Origin: Miscanthus floridulus
Lineage: Eukaryota; Streptophyta; Magnoliopsida; Poales; Poaceae
Assembly: GCF_019320115.1 (NCBI RefSeq)
Contig: NC_089586.1
Location: 1,957,388 to 2,021,387 of the forward strand
DNA: 64,000 bases
Direction: 5' to 3'
Shown here: one piece after another, positions 55,701-64,000 of the stretch
Layout: every line of letters starts with the position of its first letter
How positions within the stretch are numbered: position 1 is the first letter of the stretch
Position numbers and translations under genes: made by a program
Notes under the pieces: generated by a model
Seen by the model: only the letters and a program-made list of their open reading frames with translations
The model's database searches: none
Told to the model about the DNA's origin: nothing

Positions 55701-58700
55701 AAGCATTAACTTCCATGTCTTATGATTATGGAACAAGTTAAATAGTTACCTTCAGTTTAAATGTGGTAAAACCTTCAGCAGCCAGTTTGGCAACAGCAAG
55801 TGCTACTTCCATTGGAGAGCCATTGCAATCTACGAGTGCACAAATTTGTATGCTTCCAGAACTGTTCTGACTATATTCAATAACATTCTCGTCTCGGCCC
55901 AAGGGGTCACAACCAGCGAGAACTTTGAACAAACTACATTTCTGTTGTGATGCAAGTAAATTAAGAATAGCCATCTCCAAACCGCATTTAACACTTGGGA
56001 ATATCGAAGAAGGCTGAGATGAAGGCAAAACGAGGAAAAGTTTAATCCTCAATGGGACTTTCATGGCGCCCAATCTTCCAAAGTCAGTATTAACAAGTTT
56101 GACAAGTTACTTACAGGAATCCCGAGGCTTGTCCATATCCAATTGGAAAAGGACCCTCTCAGTAAGGGAATAACATCTAGCACAGAATCTTTCACCCTGT
56201 GGAGAAGAAACCTAAGTTGCTCTTCAACATCCAACAGATCCTCCTCATGAATTTCGATTGGTGCAACCTGTTACAAGAAGTCGATAAGGACTAGAAATAT
56301 GGAACACGCTCTAAGATGTATTACCAAACAAAATTAACTTGACCACCACTTTCTGGACATGCAAAATCAGAGCTATAGTTACTCCAAAGCATATTTAGTA
56401 GCGCAAACCAATTGCTATGTGCTACCATGCAAACACATGTGAACTGTTGGGATGAGAATCGGACACATCGGATCGGATCCAGTAAAACTTGAGCCATTTT
56501 CTTTATTAATGATTTTTCAAAATATTTTAGGGTTATTTGCAGGTCCTTCTGTTAACTTAAATCTAGTCAGTCTGCATGGCATCCATTGGCCTACATTGGA
56601 ACCGCACATGAATACATGATAGCAACAACAAATGATTACATCGTGGTAGGTGAGTTTGGTCAGTATATGTAGTTGGTCTTTTCCCCAAAGAGCAGTTTGT
56701 TCTGTTTATTAGTGATGGTGTGGCCAACATGTCAGCAAGCGATATTTTTGTATGGAAGGAAGAAGTGAAAGGAGCAACACTACCAGGTCCACAATTTATA
56801 GTAGTAAAGTATACTTAAATTAGAGAATGGTAACCTAATGTCAAAATATTGTTTTGTCCAGTACAGTCACTGTGTTATCGGCCATATATACTATTACACT
56901 AGACTTTCCCCTTTTTTGAGAGGACACTGTACTTTCCTCAACAACATAGGTTTATCATAATGCTAGTGGCCTGCTTCATTTACAGCCAATTTAATAGCAA
57001 AAATGTGCAATATGCTAGTGGAACAGCAGAATGGAAAAGTGGTAAAGACAAACCTCACCAAATCCTACAATGTTATCCACCACACGAAGCTTCAGAACAA
57101 ATCCTTCATGAATGAATCTACCATCAGATAGCCCTGAAGTACGTGGTGCAGAAAGCTGGATTCTGTGCAAATGATGATTTCTAAGGCACATCGTAGAGAA
57201 GGTGTGGGCACTACATTCATTGGTACAGATTATTACATATACCTGTACAACATGCATTCCACTGAATCAATTCTGTCAACAGGTATGGCATCTACCTCAC
57301 TCTTAAGACATGGAGCTTCTAGAAGATAGGCCAGATACTGACTTGTAGAATAGTTAGAGAACATGCTCATGATCCTGCAGAACTTGTACAAATATATAAA
57401 CATGATGGAGAACACAGTTGTAAAAAAAAGATAAAAGAAATTTAGTTTGGATATGAACCTATGAAAGTTGGCATTGCTATCAATACTATTGTCTACTTCT
57501 ACCACACAATCAACCTGTTCCATATTGGATTTCACCAATGCATCATGAAGCTCCGCTTTTGTTTGAACTAGAAAATGTTTTACCCTGCAACACAAGTAAT
57601 GAGAGTGCCGAGAAGAAAACTCAGCAATAGAACATAGCAGACAACATAAGCAACAATCTCAACACCTTTAGAATCACTAATTTATTTATATATGTTGGCT
57701 TCAGGGGAAAACAATGATAAAAGTTAACTTTACAAGCATAAGGTTGAAGCTAATACACAGGTTCAGAGGAACACCAGCATAATTTTGTTACAACCAGATG
57801 GAGCTTTGTAAGCAGAATAAGTGAATAGCAATTGGTGTTACCTGTGTGCAGCACATAGTTTGGAAATTGATATGTCATGAGAGGCGTAGAAGAATTTCTC
57901 CAAAATCTGTGGTGAAGCAGTTTTTGCAACTGGTAGAAAGCTGAAGATTGCACCACCATGGTTGTTGACAACAATTATTGTCATAGGTTTCCTCCATGCC
58001 CTTCAATAATGTCAATAGCATTATCCATAATGAATATACTGTTCAACATCATGACAATACAGGAGTAGCTTGGGTAAATAGTGTAACAACATTTTTGTTG
58101 ACTGTCACTAGGTTGATCTAATAGGAATTGGTCATGTCTGAGATGATCAGGTTAATGGACAGGTGCAGAGAAGGGTTCAAACTACAAACCTTTGGTTGAG
58201 AAGTGCCAATCCATTTGTATCATGAAGAAAAGATATGTCACCAACCACACAGAATACCTGAAAACATGCAGAGTCAAGTTCTGCCAAAAGCCTAAAAATT
58301 CATTCCTCATTCCTCAAGTGAATGATTAAGTACAAATGTACTGATAAGAACACCACCCTTTTTAAGAAGAACAAGCATGTCTTAAATTAAATGAAGTGCT
58401 ATAATATGCCTATACTAGTATGAAAATTATTTTAAGTCAGGCTTAAGTCTAAGATAAATAGAAAATGTACAAAAATATATTATCATTTAATCAGAAAATA
58501 TACAAAATTCATTGCCTCTAATAGGAATAATTTCCCTAGAACGTGGACTTTAACTAAAGAAATGACTTACATGCTTGTTTGATCCAATAGCAAATCCGAT
58601 TGCTGTGCTGATTAAACCATCAATGCCACTTGCTCCTCTGTTCCCAGCCACTGCTGTGCCAACAAAGTCTGGAAAATGATGTGTCATCACATTATTTCCA

Positions 58701-61565
58701 TTTGTAGTGTAATCCATCCAACCGTTACCAAACATGTCTAAGTCTCGGATGACCATGCTGTTCCCAACAAACATGACAGCATCACCATAAAGTGACTCCC
58801 CAATTATATGAGCAACATATGGTTCTGTAAGTGAGCACTTTGCATGTATCTGAAACATTATCTCCTGAGAAACCTGGAATGGGCAACAGTTTGTGAGAAC
58901 AAAACTCAATAGCATAAGGGCCAAAAGACCTTTTCAGTTATTCCCAGGGAGAGGGAGCTCTAGCACAAATAAAATATCCAGTTATGCCATGATAGCAAAA
59001 AAAGGTACATGACAAAAACTGTTTACTACATTGGAATTTCAAGGTGCAGTGAACCTTTTTATCCATTATAAAATAGCTGTATTAGTGCAAGATTGATGGA
59101 TTAAAGGCTTATAACAAATGGTTAAGTGCAGAAGGATTAATTATCCATATATGGCCACGTTCGTATGTTTATAAAGCATGTTATGTCTTTACAAGATAGC
59201 TACCATGTTTCAGCTCATACCACTGAATTAAGAATGGTCAAAATTTCTGTCCATCTGCTTCTCTTTCTTTGAAAAGTACACCGGCACAAACTAGCAGCAA
59301 ATTCTGCTACATTAGCTTGTATTCTGTGAGTGACAACATGTGAAGGATCATGACGACACGGATGTCTATCGATCAAGATGTAGGAAGATGGGAAGGAAGT
59401 CTCTAGAAACATTCCCACTCGTTTGCTAGTAATACGGCTACCAATCTGCCAATCAAACAGCATCAACTTCAAAAACTTATGACATATTAAATACACCGCA
59501 TAATTACTGAAAAAAAGAAAGATATAGGGAACAGTGCAAAGAATATAGAATCAATGAGGTTTGAGAAGGTAAACCTGAACAATGACATCCGGGCTTATCC
59601 AGTTTTTAGCAGAATCAGACAATAGAATTTGATCAATGTGGTCTATAAACAAAATGCTCTTATCAAGCCCTGGCAATGAATTTACAACTTTCCGCAATCG
59701 CAGTCCAGACAGAATATCTGTAGCAACTGGCCAGGATAGGTGCCTAGCTAGTAAAGCTACAGCCCACATATCTTCATCCGTATGAATAGCACCCACTAAA
59801 AGAAGCCCTTGTTCTGCCTTCTCTATGATCTCCAGGACCTCCATTACTGAGCAAGAGTAATTACCAAATGCAGAAACTGTTTTCATTCTTAGGTATCTAG
59901 TATATGGTTCGCTATTTTTAAACCACTTATCCAAACCTCGCAAACAGTCAACATTCCAATGTTGATTAGTGTAATCTAGTGGTTCTCTAAAAGCACAGTT
60001 TATATGCACTGGGCCTTGTGGTGCTTGCATTGCATAGTAGGCTGCTGAATCAAGTGTAGTGAGAACCATTCTTGCATGGATTTGGTCTCCAGGTGGGGGG
60101 AGATTAAAAAAATATCTTACAAAGGTACCGAAATGATTGACCTGAAAATGGAAATTAAACTGTTGAGACAGAAAAAAAAGAAGACAGAACCTGGTAAATG
60201 AGTTTACCTAGAACAAAAATAAGAAAAAGTCAAGTGCCAAAATTGCAATCCTAACAAGTGCAACTTTATTTATTGGTGTTTCCTTATGTGGGGGGTATAA
60301 TGGATCTTAGGGTTCACTTGGCATATAAAACACATTTACACAATAATACTGTTGAGAAAATGGCAGAACCTACAAATCTTAATGTGTCATAAGAAATTCA
60401 GAATTTTAGGAGTACTGAAACCCATGCAGACAAAGACAAATGTTATCAAGAATTTTGTATTTTAGAATGTATATGCAATCAGAGGTACCTGATTGATGGC
60501 TTGGTTAGCTCCAGCATCATGCAACTCAGGAGGACGGTCAGCTGTGAGTAATATAATTGGTACGAAATCTTGACTTGCCTCAACCACCTACACTTGAGTG
60601 ACACAATGAAACTTTGATTTAACCCAGATAATATTGTCCTTGATTCATAGAACTACGTGCACTACCACGTCCAAATCATTTTTCTTTTATTTTACGGGAA
60701 TTACTACCATATGCCTTCCTAAAGGTATACAAAGCACTACTATAAGCAAAAACTTGTTGGGTTATGGAACAGAAAAATTATGTGTATTTATGAAGGCTCG
60801 TAGCATTTGAATAAGGAAAAGGTGCATTTTTTAGTGAAACAAATCTGCCACTCACTGAAGGAAGAAGATTTGATACAGCGGTTCCTGATGATGTGATTAC
60901 TACTGCTGGCTTTCGAGAACCTCTCCCATAGCCAAGAGCATGAAATCCAAGTGAACGTTCATCATAACATGATATGCATTTTGTCAAAGGATGGCCTGTA
61001 GCAGAAAGTGCAAGCGGGGATGATCTCGACCCTGGAGCTATACAAAAGTACTAAAGCAAAATGGATTAGAATAATTCTAGACATGCTAAAGGTACTAAGT
61101 CGGTTAAGCTTACCGTGAAACCGAGCCTAACACATTCTTCAACTATAAGGGATGCCCATGCCAAATTTATGTTAGAGCAACTCTTGATGAAAAATTCAAT
61201 CGTGTTGCGTTGCAAATATAACTCCTACAGATGGTACAGAACAATATTAGCTATTTTGGTATAGCTCTCCCTCCTTCCTTCCCTCCCTCCCTCCCTCCCT
61301 CCGTCTCCATCTCCCTCTCCCTCTCCTTCTCCTTCTCCTTCTCTCTGCCTTTTTGAATTGGTAAGTGATGTAGACTGCAGTGAATCCTAATATACCAAGG
61401 TTACATACTTGAATAATAAATTGTTGGCCATATGCAGCTAATGAGCTAAAGATACTTTTTTAACGTTCAGCTAAAGATACTTGGGCGGTATCATACCATG
61501 TTCGAATAAAGGAATAGCTGTGGTGAAAATCTAACAAATGACTGATCAGAAGTCAGAAAGTTCTC
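52747..61565 (-). CDS. PHYLLO: PHYLLO: fused MenD-MenC-MenH of phylloquinone synthesis (5' end missing)
   Basis: Twenty-one coding exons (minus): 61565-61497, 61224-61114, 61050-60856, 60587-60489, 60141-59575, 59445-59221, 58873-58571, 58257-58190, 58000-57842, 57584-57459, 57374-57243, 57162-57054, 56267-56115, 56013-55750, 55639-55472, 55083-54940, 54852-54391, 53993-53700, 53625-53468, 53324-53217 and 53002-52747. They total 4170 bases with every phase matching and no stop. MenD (SEPHCHC synthase) shows the thiamine-diphosphate GD...NN signature ([13 protein letters not shown], then [12 protein letters not shown]). MenC (OSB synthase, enolase fold) shows KLK, DANQKW, EYIEEP and KPSVVGGF. 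MenH (SHCHC synthase, alpha/beta hydrolase) shows LLLHGFLG, nucleophile elbow GYSMGA and final GHAVHVENP. The enzyme acts in plastids. The exon before 61565 and any MenF remnant are absent up to the copia element at 61953. Confidence 0.93.
54104..54249. mobile_element. Stowaway MITE in a PHYLLO intron
   Basis: 146 bp flanked by TA (54102-54103, 54250-54251). The ends CTCCCTCTGTTCCAAATTGT and ACAATTT-like TATAATTTGGAACGGAGAGAG are near-perfect inverted repeats. It lies in the intron between exons 54852-54391 and 53993-53700, so it does not affect the protein. Confidence 0.9.
55195..55445 (+). mobile_element. SINE relic (Au-SINE-like) in a PHYLLO intron
   Basis: The order GAGCGGTAGCCAAGTT, then CTCGCAGGTGTCACAAGG, and TATGTGCATTCATAGGGTGA with GTGTATGTGAGCGTGCC matches from memory the layout of grass Au SINEs (tRNA-like head, GTGTGTGCGTTCATAG tail). 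It is diverged, and no target duplication or clear 3' end was fixed. Confidence 0.4.
61262..61345. repeat. CT-rich (CCCT)n tract in a PHYLLO intron
   Basis: A pyrimidine-only run built on CTCCCT and TTCTCC words, simple sequence. Confidence 0.9.
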
Positions 61566-61952
61566 CTGCAAAAGAAGAGTGTCAGATGTGATCAGGGATA
61601 TAATTTAATGATACAAAGGACATAAATTACACTTTCAAAAAGAAGGTAGATTAACAGGAAAATGTTTCTTTGTCCCCCAATTTTGCGGGCCCATTTCTAC
61701 TGCAAAGTTTTAGTGCCCAGCCTTTTGGTCTGAGAACCCTAGGAGTAGGTCAAGACAAATGTACCAAGTTAGCGCCAGGTGGCACCAACATGTTAGTCAC
61801 CCCAGTACCCCCACCAATTTAGTGACTCAGATTTAATGGATTTGGCGTTTTTATGGAAGGTTTACTTTCGAACTGTAACAAATATTTAGGGACGAAAAAT
61901 AAACTTTACACATTCTCTGATTCCACGTGGTAAGATTATAAGATGTGTTTTC
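61566..61952 (-). other. Truncated PHYLLO intron, no exon seen
   Basis: The sequence upstream of the first visible PHYLLO exon (acceptor TTTTGCAG at 61566-61573) has no coding frame up to the copia insertion. Confidence 0.5.
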
Positions 61953-62063
61953 TGTTGGAGTATGAGAGTATGAGTGTATTAGGCCCATGAGGCCCATGTA
62001 TGACTAATATACATTGCTACCCTTCTAGGGTTAGCCCAATGATACTTCCACACTATTCTAGCA
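61953..62063 (+). repeat. 5' LTR of the copia element (111 bp)
   Basis: Starts TGTTGGAGTATGAG and ends CACTATTCTAGCA directly before the primer site. The length of 111 bp is short for a copia LTR. It cannot be confirmed without the 3' copy. Confidence 0.7.
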
Positions 62064-62073
62064 TGGTATCAGA
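62064..62073 (+). other. Primer binding site (initiator Met-tRNA type)
   Basis: TGGTATCAGA follows the LTR immediately, the usual copia primer site complementary to the 3' part of initiator tRNA-Met. Confidence 0.88.
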
Positions 62074-62141
62074 CTAGGCTTTCCTCCCTCCCCTTCCCCA
62101 ACCAGCCGCCAGGCGCCGCCGGCCGGCCTCTTGCCGCCGCC

Positions 62142-63540
62142 ATGGCTGGCCGCCCTCCCCCTCCCCCTCCCTCCCCAACCTACTTCCACGTTTTCCCCTC
62201 CCTTCCCTACCCGTCGTGGGCCCAGCGCGCGGGCGCCGGCCCCCTTGCCGCGGACGCGGATGGCCCGGCCGCCGCCGCTGTCGCTGCGGGCGTGGGCGCG
62301 GGTGCCGGCGCGGGCGCGGGCGCGGGCGTGGGTGGCCCAGCCGCCGCTGCGGGCGCGGGCGCAGGCGGCCCCGCCGCCGCGGGCGCGGACACGGGCAGCC
62401 TGCCCACTGCCGCCGCCGCCGCTGCTGCAGGGGCGGGCGTGGGCGCAGGCAGCCACGCCGCTGCCGCTGGGGGCGCGGGGGAGACCCTGGAGCCTTTCTT
62501 CTTCCCCGCTCCCCCTCCTCTGCCACCCCCTGCCCCTCTCCAGACGGCAGGGGCCAACTCCGCTCTCGCCGCCGCTCTCGTGGCTGCACGGGCTGCTGCT
62601 GCGGACAGCCAGGCCCGGGTGCGGGCGGCCGCCCTCGCTTTGGAGCGCGAGCGCGACGCGGCTGATGCCCTGGCCCGCCAGATCGCTGAGGCGGAGCAGC
62701 TCCTCGTCCTCCCTACATCCTACGACACCGCAGCCACCTCCTCAGGCTCGACGGGTCACCGCGCGTCTCGCACCACGGTCATCTGGCACGACCCGGCCGA
62801 CCCGCACGTGGCTCAGCTCCACTACCAGGCCGGGGGTGTCCAGAACATCCGACTCCTCGTCCCGGTCGTCCTCGAGCCTGAGTCGCCCTCTTACGCCCGC
62901 TGGAGGGACCTGGTTCTCCTCACCCTCCGCCGCTACGCCCTCGACGACCACGTCCTAGTCGACGCCTCGGTCGCGGTCCAGACCCCATCGTGGCTGCGCC
63001 TTGACAGCGTCGTCCTCTCCTGGATCATCGGGACGATCTCCCTGGACCTCCACGACCTCGTCCGCAACTCTGCTGACGCTCGCCGGGCCTGGCTTGCGCT
63101 CGAGGGCCAGTTTCTGGGCAATGCCAAAGCCCGGGCCCTGTGTCTCGATGCGAGCTTCCGCACCTTCGTTCAGGGTGACCTCTCCGTTGGCGATTTCTGC
63201 CGGCGCATGAAGAGCATGGCGGACTCCCTCGGCGACCTTGGCTGGCCCGTGGAGGACCGCATTCTGGTCCTCAATGTCCTCCGCGGGCTCAGTGACCGCT
63301 ACGCCCACCTCCGGACGTGGATCACCCGGCAGAGGCCCTTTCCCTCCTTCCTGCAGGTCCGTGACGACCTTGTCATGGAGGAGCTCACTCAGGGCGTCCA
63401 GCCAGGGTCCACCTCCGCGCCAGGGTCCTCGTCTTCCTCGACTGCCCTGGCCGCTACTCCTCCGGCGCGTTCGTTCGCTCCACCGCCGTCGTCGCTTCTT
63501 GGTTCTCCTCCCCCCGGGCCGGGCGGGGGTGGGGGGGGGG
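62142..63540 (+). CDS. copia gag
   Basis: The frame opens with ATG at 62142. Residues 1-130 are Pro-rich, then an extreme Ala/Gly repeat (GAGAGAGAGAGVGGP). From about residue 200 comes the copia gag core (YARWRDLVLLTLRRYALDDH, then SWIIGTISLDLHDLV, SFRTFVQGDLSVGDFCRRMK, FLQVRDDLVMEEL), of the UBN2/retrotran_gag type that forms the particle shell. The frame leaves register at a run of ten G ending at 63540. Beyond it the original frame reads nonsense to 63890, whereas the pol frame opens. No CCHC zinc knuckle is seen, only a Gly/Arg-rich region at the shift. The run may be miscounted. Confidence 0.85.
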
Positions 63541-64000
63541 CCGTGGCGGCCGCCGTCGCCGCGGAGGGGGGCGTGGGGGCCGCGGGGGCCACCACACACC
63601 GGCTCCTCCAGGGAGCCACCAGTCGCCCGCGACTCCACGGGGTGCAGCCTGGCCCTCTTTCCACAACCCGTGGTTGGGGCGCATCTCCATGTGGCCCTTC
63701 CCGGCTCCAGGTGGAGAGCCCCGCCCACCAGTGGCCTTGCTCACTGGAGCTCCTCCGGGGTTTTACTCCCCGTCTGCGTGGGCTACACCTCCCGGCGCAT
63801 CTTCGTGGGTGCCACCTCCCGACACCTTGCCCGGACCTGTCGGTTGGAACCCGGCGGCCTTGGCCAGATCCTTCAGCACCATGGCCCTGACACCGCCTGC
63901 CGGTACCGACTGGATTGCCGACTCGGGTGCCACTTACCACACTACTCCAGACCCTGGTATACTCTCCTCTATTCACCCTCCTTCTCCCTCTCATCCTTCG
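63541..64000 (+). CDS. copia gag end and protease start (partial)
   Basis: In the frame shifted relative to gag the sequence is open from the G run to the window end. It encodes a Gly/Arg-rich piece, then WPSFHNPWLGRISMWPFPAP, a Pro-rich linker and TDWIADSGATYHTT, the active site of a copia aspartic protease (DSG). Integrase and reverse transcriptase should follow outside the window. Confidence 0.85.

Larger units (their letters stand above)
61953..64000 (+). mobile_element. Ty1/copia retrotransposon, 5' part, continues past the window
   Basis: A short LTR (61953-62063), an initiator-methionine tRNA primer site, a GC-rich gag and the start of pol with the protease motif lie in order on the + strand. 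The element is inserted next to the 5' end of the visible PHYLLO gene, in opposite orientation. Its 3' LTR and target duplication are outside the window. Confidence 0.88.

Noticed and set aside
62074..62589. Arg/Pro-rich minus-strand and alternate-frame ORFs across the copia gag
   Set aside because: Shadow frames of a GC-saturated gag. Only the 62142 frame carries recognisable gag core motifs.

Overview
This window is nuclear DNA from a grass, most likely an Andropogoneae species of the sorghum, sugarcane or Miscanthus type. The reasons are spliced plant genes with GT-AG introns, a plastid-type PHYLLO (MenD-MenC-MenH) gene, Stowaway, Tourist, hAT-like and Micron-like MITEs typical of grasses, and Ty3/gypsy and Ty1/copia elements with grass-type LTRs. 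The species call is an inference. A 100-N assembly gap lies at 20839-20938.

Layout. 1-20838 is a repeat domain: a decayed Ty3/gypsy pol fragment, a 1.9-kb solo LTR with near-matching target duplications, a GC-rich stretch without a recognisable gene, LTR-like AT-rich DNA, a truncated pseudogene, and a young, nearly complete 12.6-kb Ty3/gypsy element of the Tat type. That element is transcribed on the minus strand and carries a six-exon plant-mobile-domain gene in the opposite orientation. The whole element, coding and non-coding, is saturated with the hexamer GCCGAT/ATCGGC.

20939-64000 is gene-bearing. A P-class PPR gene (21041-23469, + strand) is broken by two frameshifts that may be sequencing errors next to the gap. 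A membrane-anchored coiled-coil protein gene (CDS 30607-33018, + strand) and a gar2-related protein gene (CDS 44929-46784, + strand) each have a non-coding first exon. A small secreted-peptide gene resembling the RGF/GLV/CLEL family lies at 51034-51544 on the minus strand. The PHYLLO gene runs 61565-52747 on the minus strand with 21 coding exons and an intact frame, but its 5' end is cut off by a copia element that begins at 61953 and runs out of the window.

The intergenic DNA is a mosaic of MITEs: two Stowaways, several hAT-like or Tourist-like copies, one Micron-like copy seated in a (TA)n tract and one MITE inserted into an LTR. There are also two degenerate short-unit repeat fields and a cluster of GTAC motifs. 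The genes do not form a pathway cluster. PHYLLO is itself a fusion of three consecutive steps of phylloquinone synthesis.
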